Below are positions 43,740 through 51,638 of a stretch of DNA of 64,000 nt, one piece after another. How positions within the stretch are numbered: position 1 is the first letter of the stretch; each line of letters opens with the position of its first letter. The stretch spans positions 4,137,001 to 4,201,000 of the forward strand of contig NZ_CP139141.1 of the NCBI RefSeq assembly GCF_034059295.1, in the 5' to 3' direction. The stretch comes from Pseudomonas sp. HR96 (lineage in GTDB: Bacteria > Pseudomonadota > Gammaproteobacteria > Pseudomonadales > Pseudomonadaceae). Position numbers and translations under genes: made by a program. The notes under the pieces are model-generated. The model was given only the letters and a program-made list of their open reading frames with translations. It was not told where the DNA came from and ran no database searches.

Positions 43740-46316
43740 TCAGCCTGCTTGCAGCACCTGGCTGAACACCACCTCGATAAACTCCACCGGGCGCAGCGCG
43801 GCGAGGCCGACATGGACGATCAAACGGCCTTCGAGGAGGTCTTCGGCGCTCATGGTCTCGTTGCCGATCTGCACGTAGTAGGCCTCGTCGCTGGTGGCGC
43901 CGCGCAGGCCGCCGTCGCGCCAGAGCTGATACAGGTAGGCATTGATGGCATTGCGCACGGTGTTCCAGGTGATGGCGTTGTTGGGCATGAACACCGCCAC
44001 TTGCAGGGCGCGCTTGATGTCGCGGGCGGCGGCGTCGAACAGGCGGCTGACGTTGATGTGCAGCCACAGCGGCAGCTCGGGCGCCTCCTGGGTGCGTGCC
44101 CCCCACACCCGGACGCCCTCGCCGGGTGCGTCGTAGAGGCGGTTGATACGGTTCTCGATCAGCTTGTCGACCACCGCCAGCTTGGGCCGTGGGTACAGCG
44201 CGCGAACGTTGTTGAGCGAAGGGCCGGCCGGCGCGTGCCAGATGCCGAGGTTGGCGTCCGTGCGGCAGTACACTCCCGCGACGGCGGCGCTGGCGAGCAG
44301 GCGCACGACGCCCTTTTCGGCGTAGTGCGTGTCCAGGGCCTCGCTGATGGTCTCGTAGAGGTCCTGGTCCTGGGCCTTGACCTGCGCCAGGGTGACGCGC
44401 TCATCGTTCTCGGACTCGAAGCCGACCACGTCGATGTCTTCGTCGGCAGCCCGGGCTGAATAAGCGGTTTCCAGCGCCGGGTAATAGACCGCCGTGCGTT
44501 GATCGGTGGTGGTCGGACGATGCTCGCCATCGTAGGAATCGGCGATCAGAAAACCGTCGCCGACGTTGCGCAGCAAGGGGTCGAGGGCATCGCAGGCCGG
44601 GTGGTATTTATCGGTCTCGGTGTCCAGGCGTTCGGTGACCACGTACAAGGTGATGTCGGGGCAGCGTCTGATCTTGCTCACCATCGCCGCCAACTCGGTC
44701 GGGTTGGTCTGGTCGTGCAACGGCAGGATGTAGCAGCGGCCACCGCCGTTGTCGAAGTACAGCTGCAAGGCCAGGGAGCCGAGGTCGGCGGTGTCTTCGA
44801 CGCCGGGGACACCGTTGGTCAAGGTGACGGTGGTCGATTGGGACGGTCCGTAGCGGCGGCGGAAGTCGCTGAAATTGGCGATTTCGATGCAGGACCCGTT
44901 GCTCAGAAGCTCGCCGAACTTGTCGCGGAACACCCCGATGAACAGCGGGATGGCAGTGACGCCGGCAGGGATGGCCAACAGGGGTTGGTTGCTTTCGAGG
45001 GCGTAGACGCCGGGGACCGTGCGATTGGATTGGTTATCACTGCCCTCGTCCGCAGGAGGCTGCGACTCGCCGAAAAGGTAGACCTTGCTTACATCGGGCT
45101 TTTTAGGCTCCCCGATATGCAACATGGTGCCAGTCGAACTGACAGCTGCACACTCACCGTTCGCACTCAAAGCAACTGCATGTCCAAAGTGCGAGTGCGC
45201 GGGAAGCGTGGCAACAGTAGGTGCGGTGAATAGGGTTCTAGCACTTCCCCAAACGCACCAGTAGGCGAGGCCATATTTCCCGCTGTAATTGGTAGTACCG
45301 GCGCCTGGCGCACCAATCAGCAACAGCTCACCATCATGGGTGATTGCCAACGCTCTACCAAAATGTGGCGTCCGATCGATATGCTGGCCGACCTGAGGAG
45401 CAGATGTAGCTGCCCAGGAGCCATCTTCGGCGAGCTGGAAGAAATACACTGCTCCGTAGTTCAGATACGTGTCACTAGTACTCCCCCTTACTCCATCTGC
45501 TCCCACGACCAGACGGTCACCAACTCCAGACAATGCGACCGTATAACCGAACAGATCGTTGGCAAAACCATCAGGATCGCTAGCATGACCGACCTGTTGA
45601 GCCAACAGTTCAGTCCCTTCCTGTGTCCATGCACCTGATGTCTTGGTGAACACCAGTACCCGACCTGCTTGTTCCACATCATGGGTGTTCGCCCCAGGAT
45701 GCCCCACTGCCAGTACCGTTCCATCAGCATTCAAACTCACCGAGCGCGCAAAATCCTGGCCGGCGGTCTCGCCTTCAATTTCAAATTCAGACGCCGAAAA
45801 GTTTCCGCCTATGGATTTGTACACATAGAAGGCACCCTTGGTGCCCAAGGCCTGCGGCGCACCGACAGCCAGCGTCAGGCCATCGCTGGCCATCGACAAT
45901 GCAGCGCCAAATCCGTCGCCTGTCTCATCCTGGCTTAGCGTTGCAAGCAGGCTCCATGCTTCACCTCGGCGCCTATAGACATAGACCGCACCGGCCTCTT
46001 CGGCGCCAATATGCGCGCCCACTGCAATCAAGCTGCCGTTACGGTTGACCGCCACCGTCGCACCAAACTCGGTCCCCTCGGCACAATTGAGCTCACTGTG
46101 CGGGCGCCAATCGCCCTCATCCGAGACATACACCGACACTCGATTACTTTCCCTGGCACCGATCACCAGCACCGAACCATCGGCGCTGATCTGCAGCGAA
46201 CTGCCAAACTCGGCATCCGCCTCGATATCTTCAGGAGCCACCAACGGCGCCTGAGCGCTCAGCGCAGGCAAGGTTACGGCGGTACGCTTAGCAACAACCT
46301 GGCGGGCATGGGCCAT
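43740..46316 (-). CDS. Sheath-family protein 3: seven-repeat propeller fused to a sheath
   Basis: An 858-residue protein (ATG at 46316, 10 nt after GGAG; an upstream TTG at 46325 is too close to the site). Its propeller repeats begin near residues 37, 84, 136, 189, 256, 319 and 377, for example FGAALSMASDGLTLAVGAP. The first two positions match those of the neighbouring fusion exactly. A short polar linker SQPPADEGSDNQSN leads to a sheath domain (about 434-858) with VPGVYALESNQPLLAIPAG, LYFDNGGGRCYILPLHD, VWGARTQEAPELPLWLHINV, VFMPNNAITWNTVRNAINAY and RPVEFIEVVFSQVL. The two fusion genes are adjacent paralogues with very different linkers, implying that the propeller was acquired before duplication. 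Confidence 0.88.
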   Translation of the reverse strand: MAHARQVVAKRTAVTLPALSAQAPLVAPEDIEADAEFGSSLQISADGSVLVIGARESNRVSVYVSDEGDWRPHSELNCAEGTEFGATVAVNRNGSLIAVGAHIGAEEAGAVYVYRRRGEAWSLLATLSQDETGDGFGAALSMASDGLTLAVGAPQALGTKGAFYVYKSIGGNFSASEFEIEGETAGQDFARSVSLNADGTVLAVGHPGANTHDVEQAGRVLVFTKTSGAWTQEGTELLAQQVGHASDPDGFANDLFGYTVALSGVGDRLVVGADGVRGSTSDTYLNYGAVYFFQLAEDGSWAATSAPQVGQHIDRTPHFGRALAITHDGELLLIGAPGAGTTNYSGKYGLAYWCVWGSARTLFTAPTVATLPAHSHFGHAVALSANGECAAVSSTGTMLHIGEPKKPDVSKVYLFGESQPPADEGSDNQSNRTVPGVYALESNQPLLAIPAGVTAIPLFIGVFRDKFGELLSNGSCIEIANFSDFRRRYGPSQSTTVTLTNGVPGVEDTADLGSLALQLYFDNGGGRCYILPLHDQTNPTELAAMVSKIRRCPDITLYVVTERLDTETDKYHPACDALDPLLRNVGDGFLIADSYDGEHRPTTTDQRTAVYYPALETAYSARAADEDIDVVGFESENDERVTLAQVKAQDQDLYETISEALDTHYAEKGVVRLLASAAVAGVYCRTDANLGIWHAPAGPSLNNVRALYPRPKLAVVDKLIENRINRLYDAPGEGVRVWGARTQEAPELPLWLHINVSRLFDAAARDIKRALQVAVFMPNNAITWNTVRNAINAYLYQLWRDGGLRGATSDEAYYVQIGNETMSAEDLLEGRLIVHVGLAALRPVEFIEVVFSQVLQAG

Positions 46317-46359
46317 GGTGATCAATCTCCAATCGACTATGAATCACAAACCAATGGCA

Positions 46360-47652
46360 TCACGCCGCCGACAACACCTGACTGAACACCACCTCGATAA
46401 ACTCCGCCGGCCGCAACGCCGCCATCCCTACGTTCACATTCAAGATTCCTTCGAGCACGTCTTCATCGGTCATCGTCAGCCCATGGCCGACCTGTACGTA
46501 GTAGGCCTCCTGCGCGGTGCTGCCCTTGAGCCCGCCCTGGCGCCAGATGTTGTACAGGTAGGCGTCGATGGCCGTGCGCACGGTGGCCCAGGTGGCGCCG
46601 TTGTTGGGCATGAACACGGCCACGCGCATGGCGCTGCGGATGTCGCGGGCGGCGGCGTCGAACAGGCGCATGACCTGGATGTGCAGCCACAGCGGCGTGC
46701 TCGGCGCGACCATGGTGCGTGCGCCCCATACCCGCACGCCCTCGCCGGCAAAGGCCTTGATCGCGTTGATGCGGTTTTCCAGCAACTTGTCGAGGACACC
46801 CGTAGTGACCGGGCGCTCGACGCCGCTGACGTTGTTCAGCGAAGCGCCGGCGGGGGCTTGCCAGGGGCCGCGGTTGGCGTCGGTGCGGCAGTACACGCCG
46901 GCGATGGCGGGGCTGGCGGGCAGGTGCACAGGGTTGGCGGCGGCGTAGGCTTCCAGGTGCTGGAAGATCTGGCCATAGAGTGCTTCGTTGCTGGTTTTCA
47001 AAGAATCCAGCGTGACCGGTGAAGCCGCCCCGTCGATGGTCACCTTCAACTCGTCATCAGCGGGCCTTGGGCTGTACTGGGTGATCAGGCCTGGATAGTA
47101 GACGGCGGTACGTTGCGCGACGGTAGCGGGTTTCTCGTCACCGTTCTTTGAGTCAGCGATCAGGAAGAGACCACCCATTTCCTGTTGCAGCCTGCTCAGT
47201 GATTCATACACCGCCTTCGAAGTCGCAGTGGAGACCGTCGCGCACATCAAGGTGATATCGCTGTAGCGTTCGATGATCTCCGGCGCACCGAGAAGGTCTG
47301 CCTCCACCTTGAATGGCAGGATGTAGCAACGACCGCCGCCGTTGTCGAAATACAGCTGGATGCAGCGCCAGTTGATGTCCAGCGCACCGGTGACAGCTGC
47401 CAAGGTCCAGGCGCCAGGCTGGCCCACCACTGACGTCACCGCCAAGGTCGCCTCGGTCGGCGTCGAAAACTGCTCGGTGAAATCAAACCAGCTGGCCACT
47501 TCGATGCACTTGCCCAGCGCGATCGCCACGCCGTCCTTGCCCTTGAAATTACCGATGAACACCGGCACTGCGGTCGCGCCGGAGGGCACTGAGAGCAAGG
47601 GCAGGTTGCTTTCTTCGACGTAGACGCCGGGCACGGTATAGGTAACTGGCAT
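46360..47652 (-). CDS. Sheath-family protein 2
   Basis: A 430-residue stand-alone sheath protein with the standard layout: YTVPGVYVEESNLPLLSVPS, ATAVPVFIGNF, LYFDNGGGRCYILPFK, VWGARTMVAPSTPLWLHIQV, LFDAAARDIRSAMRVAVFMP, NNGATWATVRTAIDAYLYNI and AALRPAEFIEVVFSQVLSAA. A strong GAGGA site precedes the ATG. It closely resembles the sheath domains of proteins 3-5 and lacks the propeller, and is likely a major or alternative sheath subunit. Confidence 0.94.
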   Translation of the reverse strand: MPVTYTVPGVYVEESNLPLLSVPSGATAVPVFIGNFKGKDGVAIALGKCIEVASWFDFTEQFSTPTEATLAVTSVVGQPGAWTLAAVTGALDINWRCIQLYFDNGGGRCYILPFKVEADLLGAPEIIERYSDITLMCATVSTATSKAVYESLSRLQQEMGGLFLIADSKNGDEKPATVAQRTAVYYPGLITQYSPRPADDELKVTIDGAASPVTLDSLKTSNEALYGQIFQHLEAYAAANPVHLPASPAIAGVYCRTDANRGPWQAPAGASLNNVSGVERPVTTGVLDKLLENRINAIKAFAGEGVRVWGARTMVAPSTPLWLHIQVMRLFDAAARDIRSAMRVAVFMPNNGATWATVRTAIDAYLYNIWRQGGLKGSTAQEAYYVQVGHGLTMTDEDVLEGILNVNVGMAALRPAEFIEVVFSQVLSAA

Positions 47653-47702
47653 GATCGATTCCTCGGGCGGAGCGCATCAGTGAATGAGCAGGCAGGCGGC
47701 AC

Positions 47703-48920
47703 TCAAGCGGCGGGCATGTTCATGATCTGGGTGAAGCGCAGCACGATGAACTCGGCGGGTCGGGTGATCGCCAGACCGACATGAATGATCATCTTGCCTT
47801 CGAGCAGGTCCGCCTGAACCATGGTTTCGTCGAGCCCGACCTGAACGAAGAAGGCCTCGTTCTCGGTGCCGCCCATCAGGCCGCCCTGCTCCCAGATGCG
47901 TCGCAGGTAGCTGGTGATGGCACCTCTGGCGCGTTGCCAGGTCGGCTGGTGGTTGGGCTCGAAGATCAACGGGCGCAGGGCCTTGCGGATATCCTTTTGC
48001 GCGTTGAGCATCAGCCGCCGCACGGGGATGTATTTGTTTTCAGGTGTGTTGTCGCGCGTGCGCACGCCCCAGATCACCGACGGCCGCCCCGGGAAGGCGC
48101 GGATCATGTTCAGCGCTGGCTCCATGTAGTCGGCCTGGTCGCTGTCGCTGATGTGGATCAACGGCGTGACGCCTCCGCGCAGGTCGAAGTTGGCGGCGGC
48201 ATGCCAAGGGCCATGCAGCCCATCGGTTTCGCAGATGGCCCCGGCGACGGCGGCGCTGGGTGGAATTTTGTTCTCGCCTGCCCAGCTCGCCTCCAGCCAT
48301 GGGTAGAAGGCCGCGATATTGGGACCTTCAGGGAAGCCAGTCGGGAGGGGCAGTGGGCCGACGGGGCCGTCGAGCAGCCCAAAGCGGGTCTGGAAAGGCT
48401 TCTCGCACAGCGCTGCGATTTCCCCCGCGAGGGCCGCAGGCCCTGTACCGGCTTGGACCACCAGGGTGATGTCTTCGCGAGACTCGATTTCCTCCGCCCA
48501 GCCCTCGCCGGTGGAAACGGTATAAAACAGCCCGCCACCGTTATCCAGGTAGGTCTTGACCGCCAGGTGCAGGACATTCCCGCGGTCCAGCACGAATTCG
48601 CTGCCATCGGCAGGGCCGAATTCGCGGGTGAATGTCACCCAGTTGGGAATGCGGTGGACGATCGCGTCATTATCCAGCACCTGCGCGCCATCAGTCCCCG
48701 CAGCCGGCTGTGCAGCCTCGGCCACCCCTTTGCGGGACTTGGCCTTGCCCTTCTTGTCCGGTTTGCTTTGCTCGTTCTCTGCCGGCCCATCGAGCAACGA
48801 TCCGGTCGGATGCGCATACAGGAACGCCGGCACTGCGCTGGCGCCGCTGGCGACCGTGAGAAAGGTACCGGGTGCTTCCCAAACATAGACGCCGGGTGTG
48901 GGTTTGGTCATTGTGGTCAT
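47703..48920 (-). CDS. Sheath-family protein 1 (Afp2-like)
   Basis: A 405-residue sheath paralogue, more divergent than proteins 2-6: PTPGVYVWEAPGTFLTVASG, SAVPAFLYAHPTGSLL, TYLDNGGGLFYTVSTGEGWA, VIWGVRTRDNTPENKYIPVR, RLMLNAQKDIRKALRPLIFE, PNHQPTWQRARGAITSYLRR and a C-terminal TRPAEFIVLRFTQI. A Lys-rich hydrophilic insert (about 48-70: ENEQSKPDKKGKAKSRKG) follows the first strand and could be surface-exposed. It directly follows the tube gene, the Afp2 place. It is the simplest candidate for the major sheath. Confidence 0.93.
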   Translation of the reverse strand: MTTMTKPTPGVYVWEAPGTFLTVASGASAVPAFLYAHPTGSLLDGPAENEQSKPDKKGKAKSRKGVAEAAQPAAGTDGAQVLDNDAIVHRIPNWVTFTREFGPADGSEFVLDRGNVLHLAVKTYLDNGGGLFYTVSTGEGWAEEIESREDITLVVQAGTGPAALAGEIAALCEKPFQTRFGLLDGPVGPLPLPTGFPEGPNIAAFYPWLEASWAGENKIPPSAAVAGAICETDGLHGPWHAAANFDLRGGVTPLIHISDSDQADYMEPALNMIRAFPGRPSVIWGVRTRDNTPENKYIPVRRLMLNAQKDIRKALRPLIFEPNHQPTWQRARGAITSYLRRIWEQGGLMGGTENEAFFVQVGLDETMVQADLLEGKMIIHVGLAITRPAEFIVLRFTQIMNMPAA

Positions 48921-48975
48921 GAATGCGCATCCTGAGGACGAGGAACGTGGCGAACGATTGGCAATCGGGCGAAGA

Positions 48976-49428
48976 TCAATCGACGAACGTCAAATCGAAT
49001 CGGTCGGCGGCAAAGTTGATGGTTTCAACATAGAAGGCCGCATTGGTGGCATCGAAAGTTGCCGCCGTGACCCCGGTCGGAAAACAATTGATCATCGTGT
49101 AGCTCAAGAACACCGTGGTGCCTTGCTCGTCGGTCAGGTCGACGGTGACGTCCTTCTTCTCGATGCGGTTCATGCGAGAATCGGCGAACCACTTCCAGAA
49201 ATAATTGCGCGGCGCAACCAGCGCACGGCCCAGCGAAAAGTCCATATCGCTCAGCAGCCCCGGCGCCCGCCAGATACCGCCGCGGCCGTCGCGATAGGTC
49301 ACCGCCGCGCGGCTTGGCGAGGGCGGGGTGATGGTCGAACAGGAGAGCACTTCACTGCCGAAGCGCACGATGAAACGCGCTGTCTGCAAGGGGGAGGTTT
49401 TTTCGACTTCTTCGGCGGTTTGGGCCAT
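48976..49428 (-). CDS. Inner-tube protein 1 (Afp1-like)
   Basis: A 150-residue Hcp/gp19-fold tube protein from the ATG at 49428 (MAQTAEEVEKTSPLQTARFI), with GGAG upstream. A longer reading to 49482 has no support. Tube motifs include ARFIVRFGSEVLSC, APGLLSDMDFSLGRALVAPR, YFWKWFADSRMNRIEKKDVT (typical gp19 family 'FxxWxxxxxxgxxxrkdvtv'), then NCFPTGVTAATFDATNAAFY and VETINFAADRFDL. First gene of the operon and highly expressed in such systems, in keeping with its many copies per particle. Confidence 0.93.
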   Translation of the reverse strand: MAQTAEEVEKTSPLQTARFIVRFGSEVLSCSTITPPSPSRAAVTYRDGRGGIWRAPGLLSDMDFSLGRALVAPRNYFWKWFADSRMNRIEKKDVTVDLTDEQGTTVFLSYTMINCFPTGVTAATFDATNAAFYVETINFAADRFDLTFVD

Positions 49429-49482
49429 GTCAGCAACTCCGCAATGAATTGACCGGAAACTTCCGGGGCAGGTCACAAGCAA

Positions 49483-49720
49483 CTTTCATGGTCAAAGTTA
49501 GTTGCGATGCCGGGCACTGACAAGGCCCCCGGGGCGAAATAATTGAAAGCTTTCTTACAATTAACACCGGGTGAATCCTGAACAAAAATCACAACTTTGA
49601 AAGTAAATTTTCGTTACTCTATCCGTGACATTCGGCGCGGCCACCCGCGCCCTCACCGGGCTGCAGGCCGAGCGGGCAAAAACGTGACCGAGCGGTCGAT
49701 TTCACACGCCCCGGTCATTT
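49483..49720. promoter_or_regulatory. A/T-rich leader and promoter region of the injection operon
   Basis: No gene. The stretch 49540-49625 is much A/T-richer than the rest and contains a short dyad (GAAAGCTTTC, 49546-49555). It must include the leftward promoter of the operon. No clean sigma70 pair was visible, so a stress-type or activator-dependent promoter is possible. A 66-codon open frame at 49702-49902 is judged accidental. Confidence 0.5.
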
Positions 49721-49748
49721 ATGTAGTGACCTGAAAATATCACTACAT
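49721..49748. promoter_or_regulatory. Perfect 9-bp dyad ATGTAGTGA-N10-TCACTACAT
   Basis: Perfect arms at 49721-49729 and 49740-49748, half-site centres 19 bp apart (about two helical turns), as expected for a dimeric regulator. It lies in the divergent region between the injection operon and the 109-aa gene, 5 bp before a -35 hexamer for the rightward promoter. The regulator is unknown. Confidence 0.7.
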
Positions 49749-49753
49749 TTTTC

Positions 49754-49782
49754 TTGACGACCCCTTCAGCCTTTAGCATGAT
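49754..49782 (+). promoter_or_regulatory. Sigma70-like promoter for the 109-aa gene
   Basis: TTGACG (5/6) at 49754-49759 and CATGAT (4/6) at 49777-49782 with a 17-bp spacer. The leader to the ATG at 49972 would be about 180 nt. Confidence 0.5.
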
Positions 49783-49971
49783 GGCCCCGTCTCCCCGATC
49801 GGGAGCACTGGCAAAAGGTATTGCGCAGGGCCTGGCGAATAGCCGCTTCCTGCCATGTGTTCTGCCCACAAGGCACATTGATTCCGCCTTCGAGCCGCCC
49901 ATCTACGGCTCTTGAATGCCATGTTTGCGATGCACCACAGACAGATCAATTCACGCTAAAGGGGCTCCACC

Positions 49972-50301
49972 ATGAACTTGAATCAACAACCGACCATCAA
50001 CGACCTGGCCCGCCTGTTCGCCGCGCGCAAGGACACCCTCGACAGCCACATCCTGTGGGTCTGCGCAAGCGGCGAGGTGAAGATCGAACCCTTGACCCCG
50101 CATGCGGCCGAGGATGATTTCCAACAGAGCCGCCCGACCATGCGCGCGCGCCTGCGCACCTACCGCCGCGGTGCTGGCTATGTGGGCCGCAAGGCCGCCG
50201 CCGACCACGATTTTCTTGGCCGGGTGTTGCATACGTTGAACAGCGAATGGCCGGCGGTACGCCAGGCGGACGGCGTTCGGGTTGTCGACAAATATTGCTG
50301 A
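49972..50301 (+). CDS. Small basic protein of unknown function (109 aa)
   Basis: A 109-residue protein, MNLNQQPTINDLARLFAARK, preceded by AAGGGG at 7 nt. It has a short N-terminal helix, then strands LWVCASGEVKIEPLT and a basic RARLRTYRRGAGYVGRKAA segment, and no signal peptide. It is divergent from the injection operon and shares its control region with the dyad above. I do not recognise the family, so any regulatory link to the injection system is speculation from context. Confidence 0.7.
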   Translation: MNLNQQPTINDLARLFAARKDTLDSHILWVCASGEVKIEPLTPHAAEDDFQQSRPTMRARLRTYRRGAGYVGRKAAADHDFLGRVLHTLNSEWPAVRQADGVRVVDKYC

Positions 50302-50349
50302 TGCTATCGCGGCAGGTAGTAAATAAACCTAGGCATTCGGTGTTGCTCC

Positions 50350-50425
50350 GCTCGCCAGCTTCGCCGGCTCCTACGCCACCTGTGGCATCACCCGGATTGG
50401 CGTAGGAGCCGGCGCGGCTGGCGAG
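50350..50425. repeat. Inverted REP pair (BIME-like)
   Basis: A forward core at 50350-50377 (GCTCGCCAGCTTCGCCGGCT then CCTACGCC) and its inverted copy at 50399-50425 are separated by 21 nt. Same family as the 13.3-13.6 kb cluster. Confidence 0.9.
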
Positions 50426-50506
50426 GGCAACACCTCGCTATCTGGGTGGATCATCTGCTGGTATCGCGGCCCATGGCCAATCAAGCCTGGCGTCCGGGGC
50501 CGCCCC

Positions 50507-50534
50507 GCTCGCCAGCTGCGCCGGCTCCTACGCC
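50507..50534 (+). repeat. REP palindrome unit
   Basis: Forward core with one change (CCAGCTGCGCC). With the pair just upstream it fills most of the 374-nt gap before the MoxR gene; the flanks CCACCTGTGGC are also shared between copies (50376 and 50533). No promoter for the MoxR operon could be assigned with confidence. Confidence 0.9.
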
Positions 50535-50675
50535 ACCTGTGGCCATCGCGGACTTGCCATTTCACCCACCGATTCCTAACCACCCCCTGAATGGATTAAA
50601 GTAGTGGCCCCCGGCCAAGTACCCAGACGCACGCTCTCCCAAGTGCGCGGGCCTTCCTTTCAGGAACCCTCATCG

Positions 50676-51635
50676 ATGGAACATCGTGAAGCGCTAATCG
50701 CGCTGCGAACCTTTCTTTCCACGCAGATCCTCGGCCAGGAAAAGCTCGTCGAGCGCCTGCTCATCGTGCTGCTCGCCGACGGCCATATGCTGGTGGAAGG
50801 CGCGCCGGGGCTGGCCAAGACCAAGGCCATCAAGGAGCTGGCCGAGGGCGTCGAGGCACAGTTCCATCGCATCCAGTTCACCCCCGACCTGCTGCCCGCC
50901 GACATCACCGGCACCGAGATCTATCGCCCGGAAACCGGCAGCTTCGTGTTCCAGCAAGGGCCGATCTTCCACAACCTGGTGCTCGCCGACGAAATCAACC
51001 GGGCGCCAGCCAAGGTGCAATCGGCGCTGCTCGAAGCCATGGCCGAGCGCCAGGTCAGCGTCGGGCGCAGCACCTACAACCTGTCGCCGCTGTTTCTGGT
51101 GATGGCCACGCAGAATCCCATCGAGCAGGAGGGCACCTATCCCCTGCCCGAGGCCCAGCTCGACCGCTTCCTGATGCACGTGAAAATCGGCTTCCCGGAC
51201 GCCGCCGTCGAGCGGCGTATCCTGCAACAGGCGCGGGGCGAGGCGCTCAACGGCGAGACCAAGCCGGAAAAACGCGTCAGCCAGCAGGCGATCTTCGCCG
51301 CGCGCAAGGAGATCCTCGGCCTTTATATGGCCGACGCGGTTGAGGAGTACCTGGTGCAGCTGATCATGGCCACGCGCACGCCCAGCAAGTTCGACTCGGA
51401 AATGGCCGAGTGGATCGCCTATGGCGCCAGCCCGCGCGGCTCGATCGCTCTGGACCGCTGCGCGCGCGCCCACGCCTGGCTGGCCGGGCGCGACTTCGTC
51501 AGCCCCGAGGACATCCAGGCGGTGCTGTTCGACGTGTTGCGCCATCGCATCATCCTGTCATTCGAGGCCGAAGCGGCCGGAATCGATCAGGACCGCGTAG
51601 TGCAGCGCATCCTCGACGTCGTGGCCGTGGCCTGA
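50676..51635 (+). CDS. MoxR-family AAA+ ATPase
   Basis: A 319-residue AAA+ chaperone-type ATPase from the ATG at 50676 (MEHREALIALRTFLSTQILG). Walker A EGAPGLAKTK (42-49), Walker B LVLADEINRAPAKVQSALLE, sensor 1 MATQNPIEQEGTYPLPEAQL and arginine-finger region DRFLMHVKIG are all typical. MoxR proteins work with VWA-domain partners to mature or remodel metal-enzyme or envelope complexes. It heads a six-gene operon with DUF58, DUF4381, two VWA proteins and BatD, with overlapping or nearly overlapping genes. Confidence 0.93.
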   Translation: MEHREALIALRTFLSTQILGQEKLVERLLIVLLADGHMLVEGAPGLAKTKAIKELAEGVEAQFHRIQFTPDLLPADITGTEIYRPETGSFVFQQGPIFHNLVLADEINRAPAKVQSALLEAMAERQVSVGRSTYNLSPLFLVMATQNPIEQEGTYPLPEAQLDRFLMHVKIGFPDAAVERRILQQARGEALNGETKPEKRVSQQAIFAARKEILGLYMADAVEEYLVQLIMATRTPSKFDSEMAEWIAYGASPRGSIALDRCARAHAWLAGRDFVSPEDIQAVLFDVLRHRIILSFEAEAAGIDQDRVVQRILDVVAVA

Positions 51636-51638
51636 GGC

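Larger units (their letters stand above)
20750..49428 (-). other. eCIS locus: Afp/PVC-like contractile injection system operon
   Basis: Twenty-one leftward genes with gaps of at most about 70 nt and many 4-nt ATGA overlaps form one apparent operon. The order follows the antifeeding-prophage scheme (tube, sheaths, tube 2, Afp6, 7, 8, 9, 10, 11, 12, fibres, AAA+ ATPase, DUF4255 cap), with the tape measure last. There are no integrase, capsid, terminase or lysis genes, and no T6SS membrane-complex or ClpV genes. The AAA+ ATPase and DUF4255 protein define it as an eCIS rather than an R-type tailocin. Unusual points are seven sheath proteins, three propeller-bearing structural proteins and no visible payload. 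Confidence 0.93.

Noticed and set aside
41086..46316. Propeller-sheath fusions as assembly or frameshift artefacts
   Set aside because: Two adjacent genes show the same fusion with different linkers, and the frames are open throughout; the same domain also sits in a third gene.
20750..49428. Prophage or R-type tailocin
   Set aside because: No capsid, terminase, integrase, holin or lysin; multiple sheath genes, Afp15-like ATPase and DUF4255 protein point to eCIS.
20750..49428. Type VI secretion system
   Set aside because: No TssJ/L/M membrane complex, no ClpV, no TssB/TssC split sheath; the sheath is single-chain.
49702..49902. A 66-codon minus-strand open frame in the injection-operon control region
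   Set aside because: It spans the perfect dyad and promoter, has no ribosome site and atypical codons.
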